A DNA stretch of 64,000 nucleotides from Microbacterium sp. (GCF_017305435.1 NZ_JAFKIP010000005.1:186001-250000); one strand, 5' to 3'. Shown: positions 30,904-39,891, numbered from the stretch's first letter. The notes: a model not told the origin generated them from the sequence alone. Translations and numbers: made by a program.

Positions 30904-32082
30904 TCAGGCGCGCCGGGCGCCCTCGCCGAGCGAGGCGAGCTTGGCCCACGCGATGTCGGGGTGGATGCGCCCGCCGAGGCCGCAGTCGGTCGACGCGATG
31001 ACACGGTCGGGCCCCACGATGTCGGCGAAGCGGCGGATGCGCTGCGCGACGAGCTCGGGGTGCTCGACGACGTTCGTCGCGTGACTCACGACGCCGGGAA
31101 CGAGGACGAGGTCGTCCGGTACGGACGTCTCCGCCCACGCGCCGAACTCGTGCTCGTGCCGGACGTTCCCCGCCTCGAACGAGATCGCCCCGACGTTCGC
31201 CTGCAGGACGACCGGCAGGATGTCCTTCAGCTCGATGTCGGTGGTGTGCGGGCCGTGCCACGATCCCCAGCAGAGGTGCAGGCGGACCCGCTCCTTCGGC
31301 AGCCCCGCGATCGCGTGGTTGATCGCGTCGATGCGGATCCGCGTGAACGCCTGGTAGTCGGCGATGGAGGGTTCGGGAGTGATCTGGTCGAAGTTCTCGG
31401 CGAGCGACGGGTCGTCGAGCTGCAGGATGAGGCCCGCCTCGACGATCGCGGCGTACTCCTCGCGCAGAGCGTCCGCCCACGCGAAGATGTGCTCCTCGTC
31501 GCTCGCGTAGTGCTCGTTGCGCACGCGCGCGGCCGATCCCGGAGCGATCGCGGTGAGGAAGCCCTGCTCGCCCGGCCGCAGCGCGGCCGTCAGGTTCCGG
31601 ATGTCGGATGCCACGGCATCCTGCCCGCGGTACGACAGCGGGCCGGTCGTGGTGGGGAACGCGGTCGCCGTGCGCCCGGCCTCCACCGCTTCGGCGTAGA
31701 CGGCGGGGAACAGCTGCCGGTCGCGGCGGTTCAGGAAGCTCGTCAGGCGCACGTTGCCGGGCGACGACTCCACCGGCGGCTCGTTGAACGCGTTGACCTC
31801 CGTGAGCGAGAGCCCGGCGACCCGCTGGAACGAGTACCCCCACCAGGCGCCGTAGTCGACGGCGCCGGTCATCGCCTTTCCGAACTCGCCGTCGCCGACG
31901 AGCGTGATGCCGGCGTCGCGCTGGCGCTCCACGACGTCCGCGACCGCCTGAGCGGTGAGCGCGTCGACCTCGGGCGACCGGCGCAGCGTGAAGCCGTCGT
32001 CCTCGAAGGCGCGCGCCCTGTTGGCGTCGATGAGCGCCTGCGTGCGGGGCAGACTGCCGGATGTGGTGGTGGCGACGGGCAT
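30904..32082 (-). CDS. MetE-like cobalamin-independent methionine synthase family protein
   Basis: The 392-residue protein corresponds to the C-terminal barrel of cobalamin-independent methionine synthase. Zinc-ligand regions RLHLCWGSWHGPH and VIASTDCGLGG are kept. It lacks the N-terminal half of MetE. Such short forms act on methyl or alkyl transfer to thiols; the true substrate is unknown, and core or epoxyalkane-coenzyme M transferase-like roles are possible. A strong Shine-Dalgarno (GAGGAGG) precedes the ATG. The gene converges with the cre-like cluster and may be unrelated to it. Confidence 0.8.
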   Translation of the reverse strand: MPVATTTSGSLPRTQALIDANRARAFEDDGFTLRRSPEVDALTAQAVADVVERQRDAGITLVGDGEFGKAMTGAVDYGAWWGYSFQRVAGLSLTEVNAFNEPPVESSPGNVRLTSFLNRRDRQLFPAVYAEAVEAGRTATAFPTTTGPLSYRGQDAVASDIRNLTAALRPGEQGFLTAIAPGSAARVRNEHYASDEEHIFAWADALREEYAAIVEAGLILQLDDPSLAENFDQITPEPSIADYQAFTRIRIDAINHAIAGLPKERVRLHLCWGSWHGPHTTDIELKDILPVVLQANVGAISFEAGNVRHEHEFGAWAETSVPDDLVLVPGVVSHATNVVEHPELVAQRIRRFADIVGPDRVIASTDCGLGGRIHPDIAWAKLASLGEGARRA

Positions 32083-32183
32083 GGGTTCCTCCTCGAGGCC
32101 GCGGCCGGATGCGACCGATGCCGGGCCAGGATACGGCCGACGGCCTCTTCTCGACGTGAATGTGACGCCGGACTTAATCGACC

Positions 32184-33665
32184 TCAGCGCACGCCACGCA
32201 TCAGCCGCAGCACCGGCTTCGCCGAGACGAGCAGCAGGATGCCTACCGCGATCGCGACGAATCCGAGCGTCGTGAAGTAGGGCACCTCGTCCTCGGGGTC
32301 GTACAGCGTCGCGAGCTGGCCGGCGATCGCCGTGCCGAGCGACACCGACAGGAAGAAGAGGGCGACCATCTGCGTGTGGAAGCTCCCCGGCGCGAGCTTC
32401 GTCGTGACCGAGAGGCCCACGGGGGAGAGCAGCAGCTCGGCGACCGTGAAGACGAACAGGATGCCGATGATCGCGAGGAGCGGCGTCGAGTTCTCGCCGC
32501 CGCCGGCGAAGGGCAGGAAGAGCAGGAACGCCGCACCCATGATGATCGCCGCGAGGGCGAACTTCACGGGGGTCGACGGCTGGCGGGAGCCGAGCTTCGT
32601 CCAGATCGCGGCGAAGACCCCGGACAGCACGATGATGAAGATCGGGTTGATGGAGTTCACCCACGAGACGGGCATCTCCCAGCCGAACAGGTCGCGGTCC
32701 AGGCGCTTGTCCGAGTAGACCGTCAGCACCGTGAACTGCTGCTGGTAGAGCGACCAGAACGCCACGGACGTGACGAACAGCGGCAGGAAGCCCCAGACGC
32801 GGCTGCGCTCCTCGCCGGTGACACGCCGGCTGGAGAGGATGACGGCGAAGTATGCGATCGCCGCCGCGACGACCGCGATGATGACGATGATCGCCAGGTT
32901 GTCGGCGCGGATGACCCTCACGAGCACGAGCACCGCGATCCCGACCACGGCGATCGCTCCGACGGCGATCACGAACGGGTAGCGCTCCTTCGGCAGCGGG
33001 TTCGGCACCGCGCTCGCCTCCGCAGGGAGGCCTTTACGCCCGAACGAGTACTGGAGGAGTCCGAGCGCCATCCCGACGGCCGCGAGCCCGAATCCCCAGT
33101 GGAAGCCGAGCGTCGACTGCAGGAGGCCCGTCAGGAGCGGGCCGGCGAACGCGCCGAGGTTGATGCCGAGGTAGAAGAGCGAGAACCCGGCATCCCGCCG
33201 CACGTCCTCCGGGGCGTAGAGCGTGCCGACGACGCTCGTCGCCGTTGCCTTGAGTCCGCCCGAACCGATCGCGACGAGAACGAGGCCGACGCCGACACCG
33301 AGGAATCCCGGGAGGAGCGCCAGAGCGATGTGGCCGGCCATGATGACGATCGCGCTGAAGAACAGCACTCGCTCGGCACCGAGGAGGCGGTCGGCGACCC
33401 ACGCGCCGAGGATCGTGGAGAGGTAGACCGCGCCGCCGTAGGCGCCGACGATCGACAGGGCGGTGGACTGCTCGACCCCGAGCCCGCCCTGCGTCGCCGA
33501 GTAGTACAGGTAGATCGCGAGGATCCCCTGCATGCCGTAGAAGCTGAAACGCTCCCACATCTCCACGCCGAACACGTGCGTGAGCGCCCACGGCTGCCCG
33601 AAGAAGCGCGTGTCGCGGTCCCCGGTCGGATCGGTCGTGGATGCCACGGGGTGTCGCGCGTTCAT
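32184..33665 (-). CDS. POT-family proton-dependent oligopeptide transporter
   Basis: The 493-residue protein has 14 predicted helices and the POT signatures: VEMWERFSFYGMQGIL (ExxERFxYYG type) near residue 35, and FYLGINLGAFAGPL near 150. POT proteins import di- and tripeptides with protons. The ATG at 33665 has TACCGT 6 bases upstream on the minus strand (33672-33677), predicting leaderless translation. It lies upstream of a 101-base gap and the MetE-like gene on the same strand. Confidence 0.9.
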   Translation of the reverse strand: MNARHPVASTTDPTGDRDTRFFGQPWALTHVFGVEMWERFSFYGMQGILAIYLYYSATQGGLGVEQSTALSIVGAYGGAVYLSTILGAWVADRLLGAERVLFFSAIVIMAGHIALALLPGFLGVGVGLVLVAIGSGGLKATATSVVGTLYAPEDVRRDAGFSLFYLGINLGAFAGPLLTGLLQSTLGFHWGFGLAAVGMALGLLQYSFGRKGLPAEASAVPNPLPKERYPFVIAVGAIAVVGIAVLVLVRVIRADNLAIIVIIAVVAAAIAYFAVILSSRRVTGEERSRVWGFLPLFVTSVAFWSLYQQQFTVLTVYSDKRLDRDLFGWEMPVSWVNSINPIFIIVLSGVFAAIWTKLGSRQPSTPVKFALAAIIMGAAFLLFLPFAGGGENSTPLLAIIGILFVFTVAELLLSPVGLSVTTKLAPGSFHTQMVALFFLSVSLGTAIAGQLATLYDPEDEVPYFTTLGFVAIAVGILLLVSAKPVLRLMRGVR

Positions 33666-33671
33666 GCGGCC

Positions 33672-33677
33672 ACGGTA
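33672..33677 (-). promoter_or_regulatory. Leaderless -10 box of the POT transporter gene
   Basis: TACCGT on the minus strand ends 6 bases before the ATG at 33665. Confidence 0.45.
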
Positions 33678-33722
33678 TCGCGCGGGCGCTCGGTGGCGGG
33701 GGAGGCGAGGGCGGGGAGAAGT

Positions 33723-33763
33723 GGGTGCCAGGCCCCGTTTTCCCCAGCCGGGACCTGGCACCC
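33723..33763 (-). terminator. Hairpin after the serine hydrolase gene
   Basis: GGGTGCCAGGCCCCG (33723-33737) pairs with CGGGACCTGGCACCC (33749-33763) at 14 of 15 positions, with an 11-base loop. It starts 3 bases beyond the serine hydrolase stop on the minus strand. There is no clear U-tract, which is common for actinobacterial terminators. Confidence 0.65.
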
Positions 33764-33765
33764 GT

Positions 33766-35448
33766 TCATCCGACGCGCGTGAACACGCCGAGCCCGGACG
33801 GGTCCGGCACCGCCGAGTACCCGTTGAAGTAGGTGAGGGTGACGCCCGTCACCGCGCCGCCCGATCTCGCGAACACGGCCGAGGAGAGCGAGCCGACCGG
33901 GGCGTTCTCACCCGTCGGCTCGAACGCCATCGTGTCGCCCTCCCACGGGGTGATCGCGAACGTGTACCCGCCGGTCGGGCCGAGCGCCCCCTGCAGTCCG
34001 CCCGCGTGCTCCGTTACCGTGAGGGTGCCGAAGTACGGGCTCGTGTACGTGCCGACGTAGTCGGATGCCGGGCCGGCCATCGTCGCCCCTGCGGGAGCCG
34101 TCTGTCCGGCGAGATCGCCGACCGGGTGGTTGAACGGCTCCAGACGCGCACGGAACGCGTCGACCCAGTCCCGGGTCTGCGTGCCGTACATGACGTCGTC
34201 GAGGAAGGCCTGGTTGATCGCCTCCGGCACGCCGATCGGCGCACCGTTCGTGAGGACGGTGATCCCGAGATCGAGATCGGGGACGAGCGAGACCGCGGTC
34301 CCCGTGCCCATCGAGAACGCGCCGGAGTGGCTGAGCACGACGCGGCCGCCGACGGCGGATCCCACGTTGATGCCGAAGCCGTAATGCCCGGGGCGCTGGT
34401 CGAGCGCCGAATTGTGCGAGTTCACGATCTGCGCCGAGAACGCCTCGGTCAGCGGTGCCGGGTCGATGAACGGGGCGCCGTCGTGCTCTCCGTTCGCCAG
34501 CACCATCGCCATCCACTTCGCGACGTCGGTCGCGGTGGACGACATGCCGCCGGCCGGCGCCTCGGCATCCGGATCGCGGTCGAACAGCGGCTCGAAGTCG
34601 TCGTCGCCGAGGCGAGCGTGCTGCACGGCGTGGTTCGTCGCGGCGAGGAACTCGGCGTGCGTCGTCGTCGTCGAGGTCATGCCGAGCGGGTCGAAGAGGA
34701 GCTCCTTCGCGGTCCGCTCCCACGTCTCGCCGCGCGCCGCGGCGATCGCGGCCGCGCCTGTCGTGAGGCCGAAGTTCGAGTACTGGTACGTCGTGCGGAA
34801 GGGTGCGAGGGGGATGTACTTCAGGTGGGCGAGGATGTAGTCGCGGTCGAAGCCGAGGTCCTCGAGGTCGTCGCCGCCGCCGGTCGGGATGCCGGTGCGG
34901 TGCGCGAAGTAGTCGCCGACCGTCGCGTGCGTCGTGACGTACGGGTCGCCCATCTCGAAGGAGGGCAGCAGGTCGTGCACGGGCGTCGACCAGGACAGGC
35001 TCGGGTCGTCGGTGAGGGCCTTCGCGATGATCGTCGCCGAGATCGGCTTCGACATCGACGCGATGAGGAACTGGGTCTCGTCGTCGACCGCGTCTCCGGT
35101 CGTCACGTCCTTCACCCCGAAGGCTCCGGTGTAGACGGTCTTGTCGCCCGACACGACCGCGACCTGCGCCCCGGGGACCTTCGAGCGCGTCATCGCGTCC
35201 TCGATGTGTCCCGGGAGCTTCTCGAGCGCCGCCGCGATCGCTGCGTCCCGATCGGTGTACAGGGCGACGGCGTCCTGGTTGGGGGCCTCGCCGACGTCGA
35301 TCGGGGTGGTCGGGGGTGCGGACGGCCCGGGCCCCGGTGCGCCGCCCGTGCACGCCGTGGCCCCCGCCGCGATGAGGGCCGCGGCGAGTGCGGCGGCGGT
35401 CGCGCGCGCCACGCGCCGTGACCGCCGCATCCTGATGATCGACGTCAT
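33766..35448 (-). CDS. Class C beta-lactamase/DD-peptidase-type serine hydrolase lipoprotein
   Basis: The 560-residue protein starts with an Arg-rich signal and a lipoprotein-like cleavage region ending in AAGATACTGG (Cys near residue 33). It has the serine hydrolase motifs ASMSKPIS (SxxK), YSNFG (YxN) and LSHSGAF (HxG). A C-terminal beta-barrel-like extension of about 120 residues (VGTYTSPYFGTLTV) resembles the lipocalin-like domain of penicillin-binding-protein-related esterases. It is probably anchored outside the membrane and cleaves D-amino-acid peptides or esters. The ATG at 35448 has AGGGA upstream. It is divergent from the histidine kinase gene at 35601. Confidence 0.87.
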   Translation of the reverse strand: MTSIIRMRRSRRVARATAAALAAALIAAGATACTGGAPGPGPSAPPTTPIDVGEAPNQDAVALYTDRDAAIAAALEKLPGHIEDAMTRSKVPGAQVAVVSGDKTVYTGAFGVKDVTTGDAVDDETQFLIASMSKPISATIIAKALTDDPSLSWSTPVHDLLPSFEMGDPYVTTHATVGDYFAHRTGIPTGGGDDLEDLGFDRDYILAHLKYIPLAPFRTTYQYSNFGLTTGAAAIAAARGETWERTAKELLFDPLGMTSTTTTHAEFLAATNHAVQHARLGDDDFEPLFDRDPDAEAPAGGMSSTATDVAKWMAMVLANGEHDGAPFIDPAPLTEAFSAQIVNSHNSALDQRPGHYGFGINVGSAVGGRVVLSHSGAFSMGTGTAVSLVPDLDLGITVLTNGAPIGVPEAINQAFLDDVMYGTQTRDWVDAFRARLEPFNHPVGDLAGQTAPAGATMAGPASDYVGTYTSPYFGTLTVTEHAGGLQGALGPTGGYTFAITPWEGDTMAFEPTGENAPVGSLSSAVFARSGGAVTGVTLTYFNGYSAVPDPSGLGVFTRVG

Positions 35449-35509
35449 GGCATTCCCTGTTTCTCTCGTCTTAAGGAGAAGGTACGAGGGTGCCGGGGGC
35501 GGCCAGAAG

Positions 35510-35564
35510 GGACCTGGGTCGCGTCGAGCGGGCCGACCGGCGCGCGACCACGCGACCTGGGTCC
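35510..35564. repeat. Imperfect inverted repeat in a divergent intergenic region
   Basis: GGACCTGGGTCGCGT (35510-35524) is inverted as ACGCGACCTGGGTCC (35550-35564), matching at 13 of 15 positions. It lies between the divergent serine hydrolase and histidine kinase genes, upstream of the TAGGTT box of the latter. It could be an operator or a small hairpin. Confidence 0.45.
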
Positions 35565-35588
35565 GGTGAGGCCGCGGCGCGCGCCGAG

Positions 35589-35594
35589 TAGGTT
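35589..35594 (+). promoter_or_regulatory. Leaderless -10 box of the histidine kinase gene
   Basis: TAGGTT ends 6 bases before the ATG at 35601. Confidence 0.5.
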
Positions 35595-35600
35595 CGTGCC

Positions 35601-37439
35601 ATGACGTCCCACGGGCCGATCTCGCCGCTCACGAGCCCGACCCCCGCGCACCTCCGCGGGGGCGGCGCGGGCTCGCTCGAGCGCGCCCTCGCGGCGGTGG
35701 CGGCGCTCGGCATCCTGCTCGGCGGCACGCAGCTCGGCGTCGGCATCGCGGCGGGAATCGCGGTCGGCATGGACGTCGTCGTCTGGGCGGTCTGCGCGTT
35801 CACCATCCTGTTCTGGATCTGGCTCGGGGCGGGCATCGTCGCGTGGGTGCGCCGCCCCGGCAACGGCATCGGGCCGCTCCTCGTCGTCGGCAGCGTCGGC
35901 GTGTTCCTCGGCGGCATGGCCAACATGCAGGTGCCCGCTTTCGAGGTGATCAGCTCGATCTTCGCGACGAGCGTCCTCGCCGTCACCGTGCACCTGCTGC
36001 ACGCCTTCCCCTCGGGGCGTCTGCGCGGCGCGGCCTCGATCGCCACCGTCGTGACCGCCTACGTCCTCGCGATCGTCGGCGATCTCGCGACGACGCTCCT
36101 CGCGCACGCGGCGGCGAAGGATGCCTCGTCCGGCTCCAGCCCGTCCGGCGCCGCCCTGCCCGGCGCTGCGGCCGACGCCGAGCAGTTCGTGCAGCTCGCC
36201 CAGACGATCGTCGGCCTCGCCGTCATGACCCTCACCGCCGTCATCCTCGTGCGGCGCCTCATCGCGGCCGACCCGCGCCACCGGCGCGTGCTGCTGCCGC
36301 TCTTCCTCTACGGCATCCTCGCCGTCCTCGCGATCCCCCTGGCTCCGCTCCTGACGCGCCTGCTGGAGGCGGACCGCGCGGTGAGCGTCGCGGTCCAGCT
36401 CGTCCTCATCGCGGGCCTGCCGCTCGCGTTCCTCGTCGGGGTCCTCCGCGGCGGCTTCCAGCGCACCACCGCCCTCGAGGCGCTCAGCGCGTGGCTCGCC
36501 ATCAGCGGCCCCGCGCGTCCGGCCGCGCAGCGGGCCCTGGCATCCACCCTCGGCGACGACTCGCTGCGGGTCGTCTACTGGTCGGAGCCGGCTGGCGGCT
36601 ACGTCGACGAGACCGGCGCGCCGGCGGCCCGCATTCCGGATGACCCCGACGACGCCGCCCGGGCCTGGATCGACGTGCGCGTCGACGGCCGGCTCGTCGG
36701 CGCGATCGGCTACGACACGCGGCTGACGGGGGATGCCGGTGCCGTGCGCCGCGCCGGCGAAGTGCTCGCGATCGCGATCGATCGCGAGCGGCTCACCGCC
36801 GAGCTGCTCGCGACGAACGAGGAGCTCGTCCAGTCGCGGCTGCGCCTCGTCGAAGCGGCCGTCCGCGAGCGCGCGCGCATCGCCCGGGACCTGCACGACG
36901 GGCTGCAGGTGCAGCTCGTCCTGCTCGCGCTCAGGGCGCAGACCATCGCCAACTCCGTCGACGCGACGCCACCCGTGAGTACCGCGCTCGGGACGCTCCG
37001 GCGCGGCATCGACGAGGCGGCGGCAGACCTCCGCCGTCTCGTCCACGACGTCATCCCGGCGACGCTCGTCGAGCAGGGTCTCACGGCCGCCGCGGAAGAT
37101 CTCGTCGACCGCCTCGGGATGCCCGCGACCCTGGCATCCGACATCGATCGCGCGGAGCTCTCGCCCGCGACGACGCACACGGCCTACTTCGTCATCGCCG
37201 AGGTGCTCGCCAACGCGGTCAAGCACTCGCGGGCCGAGCGCGTCGACGTGCGGCTGTGGATCGACGGCGGGCGCCTGCGCATCGACGTCGCCGACGACGG
37301 CGTCGGCGGTGCGCGGCTGGACCGCGGCTCGGGGCTCCGTGGTCTCGTCGATCGGGTGGACGTGCTGGGCGGCGCGATCGATGTCGCCTCGCCTGCGGGG
37401 GAGGGAACGAGGGTGAGGGTGGAACTGCCGTGCGTGTAG
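35601..37439 (+). CDS. Multi-span sensor histidine kinase (HisKA_3)
   Basis: The 612-residue protein has about eight membrane helices in its first 300 residues. A GAF-like cytoplasmic region follows, then the HisKA_3 box ARIARDLHDGLQVQLVLL with the phosphoacceptor His, and a HATPase_c domain with N-box VIAEVLANAVKHS and VADDGVGG. The signal is presumably sensed within the membrane or by the GAF-like domain. Its stop TAG lies inside the first codons of the response regulator gene, so the two are coupled. Confidence 0.9.
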   Translation: MTSHGPISPLTSPTPAHLRGGGAGSLERALAAVAALGILLGGTQLGVGIAAGIAVGMDVVVWAVCAFTILFWIWLGAGIVAWVRRPGNGIGPLLVVGSVGVFLGGMANMQVPAFEVISSIFATSVLAVTVHLLHAFPSGRLRGAASIATVVTAYVLAIVGDLATTLLAHAAAKDASSGSSPSGAALPGAAADAEQFVQLAQTIVGLAVMTLTAVILVRRLIAADPRHRRVLLPLFLYGILAVLAIPLAPLLTRLLEADRAVSVAVQLVLIAGLPLAFLVGVLRGGFQRTTALEALSAWLAISGPARPAAQRALASTLGDDSLRVVYWSEPAGGYVDETGAPAARIPDDPDDAARAWIDVRVDGRLVGAIGYDTRLTGDAGAVRRAGEVLAIAIDRERLTAELLATNEELVQSRLRLVEAAVRERARIARDLHDGLQVQLVLLALRAQTIANSVDATPPVSTALGTLRRGIDEAAADLRRLVHDVIPATLVEQGLTAAAEDLVDRLGMPATLASDIDRAELSPATTHTAYFVIAEVLANAVKHSRAERVDVRLWIDGGRLRIDVADDGVGGARLDRGSGLRGLVDRVDVLGGAIDVASPAGEGTRVRVELPCV

Positions 37440-38083
37440 TCATCGCGGAGGACGAGGTGCTGCTGCGCGAGGGCCTCGGGCACGTGCTCGCGGGCGACGG
37501 GTTCGACGTCGTCGCTGCCGTCGGCACCGCCGCCCAGCTCGAGCGCGAGGTCGCGCGACACGGCCCCGATCTCGCGATCACCGACATCCGCATGCCGCCC
37601 GGGTACACCGACGAGGGTCTCGTCGCGGCGTTGCGGATCCGCCACGCGCACCCGGCGGTCGGCGTCGTCGTGCTGTCGCAGTACGTGCAGCGCCGCTACG
37701 CCTCGGAGCTGCTCGGCCAGGATCGCGGCGGGTTCGGCTACCTCCTCAAGCAGCGCATCGCCGACGTCACGACGTTCACGGCCGACCTCCGCCGCGTCGC
37801 GGCGGGCGGCACGGCCCTCGACCCGGAGGTCGTGTCCGTGATGGTCACACGCGCGAGCCGCGGCGACCAGGTCGTCGCGGGACTCACGCCGCGCCAGGTC
37901 GAGGTGCTCACCCTCATGGCGGAGGGCCGCAGCAACGCCGCGATCGCGGCGACCCTGTTCCTCACCGAGAAGGCGGTCGTGCAGCACACCTCCAACATCT
38001 ACGACGCGCTCGGGCTGCAGGTGGATGCCGACGACCACCGCCGCGTCCTCGCCGTCATCCGCTACCTGGAGGCCGCCGCGTAG
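37430..38083 (+). CDS. NarL/LuxR-family response regulator
   Basis: The 217-residue protein has a receiver domain (VVIAEDEVLLREGL, phosphoacceptor Asp in LAITDIRMPPGYTDEG, Lys in YLLKQRIADV) and a LuxR-type helix-turn-helix (LTPRQVEVLTLMAEGRSNAA, then LTEKAVVQHTSNIYDALGL). The GTG start overlaps the end of the kinase gene by ten bases. The stop codon TAG is part of the -10 box of the next gene. Target genes are unknown. Confidence 0.9.
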   Translation: MRVVIAEDEVLLREGLGHVLAGDGFDVVAAVGTAAQLEREVARHGPDLAITDIRMPPGYTDEGLVAALRIRHAHPAVGVVVLSQYVQRRYASELLGQDRGGFGYLLKQRIADVTTFTADLRRVAAGGTALDPEVVSVMVTRASRGDQVVAGLTPRQVEVLTLMAEGRSNAAIAATLFLTEKAVVQHTSNIYDALGLQVDADDHRRVLAVIRYLEAAA

Positions 38084-38086
38084 GGT
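38081..38086 (+). promoter_or_regulatory. Leaderless -10 box overlapping a stop codon
   Basis: TAGGGT starts with the TAG stop of the response regulator and ends 6 bases before the ATG at 38093. Confidence 0.45.
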
Positions 38087-38092
38087 GGGCGC

Positions 38093-38845
38093 ATGAGCGC
38101 TCCCGCGACCGATCCCGCCGACGCGATTCCCGGCGAAGGGATGCCGGCCGGCATCGAGATCCGTCCGCTCGACACGGTCGAGGAGGTCTTCGCGGCATCC
38201 GCCCTGCTCGACGAGGTGTGGGGCGATCGCGGCGGGATGCCGCCGAACATGCTGCGCGCGCTCGCGCACTCGGGCAACTACGCGGTCGCCCTGTACGACA
38301 CGGCGGGCCAGGACGAACGGATGATCGGGGCATCCGTCGCCTTCTTCGCGGCGCCTGCGGCACGCTCGATGCACTCGCACATCACGGGAGTCCTCGCGGC
38401 GTACCGCTCGCAGGGGCTCGGGCGCCTGCTCAAGCAGCACCAGCGCGCGTGGGCGTTCGCGCGCGACGTCGGCCACATCACGTGGACGTTCGATCCGCTC
38501 GTCGCGCGCAACGCGCACTTCAACCTGCGGGTGCTCGGCGCGCGCGTCACCGAGTACCTCGTCGACCACTACGGAGCGATGGAGGACGCGGTCAACCGCG
38601 GCGACGAGTCGGACCGTCTCATGGTGTCGTGGGCGCTCGCCGCCCCGGCATCCGTGCCCGCCGAGCGCGAGGTCGTGACCTCCGTCGCCGTGCCGCACGA
38701 CATCGAGGCGCTGCGACTCACCGATCCCGCCGAAGCGCTGGAGTGGCGCTACCGGGTGCGCGACGCGTTCGGCGGCCTCGGCGAGGACGGCTTCGTCGTC
38801 ATCGGGTTCGACCAGCGCGGGTACCTCTTCGGGCGCCGACCGTGA
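38093..38845 (+). CDS. GNAT-superfamily acetyltransferase-like protein
   Basis: The 250-residue protein shows a GNAT-like core: IEIRPLDTVEEVFAASALLD as the first strand and helix, a central HSHITGVLAAYRSQGLGRLL matching the acetyl-CoA pyrophosphate-binding loop (Q/R-x-x-G-x-G/A), and TWTFDPLVARNAHFNLRVLG after it. It belongs to the COG3375-type group, whose substrates are unknown. It is expressed from its own promoter or by read-through from the two-component genes. Confidence 0.78.
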   Translation: MSAPATDPADAIPGEGMPAGIEIRPLDTVEEVFAASALLDEVWGDRGGMPPNMLRALAHSGNYAVALYDTAGQDERMIGASVAFFAAPAARSMHSHITGVLAAYRSQGLGRLLKQHQRAWAFARDVGHITWTFDPLVARNAHFNLRVLGARVTEYLVDHYGAMEDAVNRGDESDRLMVSWALAAPASVPAEREVVTSVAVPHDIEALRLTDPAEALEWRYRVRDAFGGLGEDGFVVIGFDQRGYLFGRRP

Positions 38846-38872
38846 CGGGCGGCGCGGCATCCGTGTGAGTTT

Positions 38873-38893
38873 AATTGTGCACAATTGAATTGT
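38873..38893. promoter_or_regulatory. Predicted OhrR operator
   Basis: Two overlapping palindromes, AATTGTGCACAATT (38873-38886, perfect) and ACAATTGAATTGT (38881-38893), lie directly upstream of the MarR-type gene. The second matches the ACAATTnAATTGT pattern of known OhrR boxes. It is a strikingly AT-rich island. Confidence 0.75.
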
Positions 38894-38909
38894 GTGCAAT
38901 GCTTCGAAT

Positions 38910-39365
38910 GTGACCACCCCGACTCCGACGCTCGACGACTTCGTGTGCTTCGCGATGTACACCGCGTCGCACGCCACGACGCAGGCCTACCGCGAAGTGC
39001 TGAAGCCCTGGAAGCTCACCTACCCGCAGTACCTCGCCATGATCGTGCTCGCGGCGGGGGGGCGCACGGTCGGCGAGCTGGGCGACGAGCTGGGCCTCGA
39101 CTCGGGCACCCTGTCGCCGCTGCTGCGCCGCCTCGAGCAGCGCGGGATCGTCGCGCGGCGCCGCGACGACACCGACGAACGCATCGTTCGGGTGTCACTC
39201 ACGGATGAAGGGTCGGCGATCCACGGCGAGGTGATCGCCGCGGCCGGATGCCTCGTGCCCGCCTTCGTCGACAGCGGTCGCGATCTCGCCGACCTGCTCG
39301 CGCAGCTCGGCGCCATCACCGCGAACATGCGCGCGCTCGCCGCGGACCTGCGCGCCGCCGCGTGA
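38910..39365 (+). CDS. ohrR: MarR-family organic peroxide sensor
   Basis: The 151-residue protein has the MarR winged helix (TVGELGDELGLDSGTLSPLLRR, wing RRRDDTDERIVRV). A Cys lies near the N-terminus in DDFVCFAMYTAS, the position of the peroxide-sensing Cys of OhrR; a second Cys lies near residue 113. It should repress itself and the adjacent ohr gene, and let go when the Cys is oxidised by organic peroxides. I chose the GTG at 38910; a GTG at 38892 would add six residues inside the operator. Confidence 0.88.
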   Translation: MTTPTPTLDDFVCFAMYTASHATTQAYREVLKPWKLTYPQYLAMIVLAAGGRTVGELGDELGLDSGTLSPLLRRLEQRGIVARRRDDTDERIVRVSLTDEGSAIHGEVIAAAGCLVPAFVDSGRDLADLLAQLGAITANMRALAADLRAAA

Positions 39366-39427
39366 ACCGGTCTTCTCCGCTCTCCCCGGCCTCCACGTCC
39401 TCCGCCCCCTCCACGAAAGGAACCCCC

Positions 39428-39850
39428 ATGGACATCCTCTACACCGCAGAAGCGCTCGCGACCGGCGGCGGCCGCAACGGGCACGTGCGCACGACCGACG
39501 GCATCCTCGACACCGACGTGCGCGTGCCGAAGGAGATGGGCGGCGCCGGCGGCGCACCCAACCCGGAACTGCTGTTCGCCGCCGGATACGCGGCCTGCTT
39601 CCACAGCGCGCTGCAGTCGGTCGCCCGTGCGCAGAAGATCGCGATCGAGGGATCGAGCGTCGGCTCGCGCGTCGGCATCGGCCCGAACGGGCAGGGCGGG
39701 TTCGGTCTCGCCGTCGAGCTCGAGGTGAACATCCCCGAGGTGCCGCACGACGTCGCCCAGCAGCTCGCCGACGCGGCGCACCAGGTCTGCCCTTACTCGA
39801 ACGCGACGCGCGGCAACATCGACGTGACCGTCACCGTCGTCGACGACTGA
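39428..39850 (+). CDS. ohr: Organic hydroperoxide resistance peroxidase (OsmC/Ohr)
   Basis: The 140-residue protein has the Ohr signature: NPELLFAAGYAACFHSAL with the peroxidatic Cys, and HQVCPYSNATRGNIDV with the resolving Cys, plus the Arg in the N-terminal half (DVRVPKEMGG). Ohr reduces fatty-acid and other organic hydroperoxides using lipoylated proteins. GAAAGGAA precedes the ATG. It follows ohrR by 62 bases and is closed by a strong terminator. Confidence 0.93.
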   Translation: MDILYTAEALATGGGRNGHVRTTDGILDTDVRVPKEMGGAGGAPNPELLFAAGYAACFHSALQSVARAQKIAIEGSSVGSRVGIGPNGQGGFGLAVELEVNIPEVPHDVAQQLADAAHQVCPYSNATRGNIDVTVTVVDD

Positions 39851-39891
39851 TCTCGCACTTCGGGCCGGGCGCCCGGGCTGCTGTGGTTCGG

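Noticed and set aside
29368-32082. MetE-like gene as the last step of the cre-like pathway
   Set aside because: It is on the opposite strand with its own strong ribosome site, and no known cre step needs a methyl transfer.
35445-37226. Long minus-strand open frame of about 590 codons opposite the histidine kinase
   Set aside because: Arg/Asp/Glu/Gly-rich antisense shadow caused by high GC; no domain, no start signal, and the plus-strand kinase is clearly coding. The same applies to other long antisense frames, for example opposite creH (24420-26549) and the M13 peptidase.
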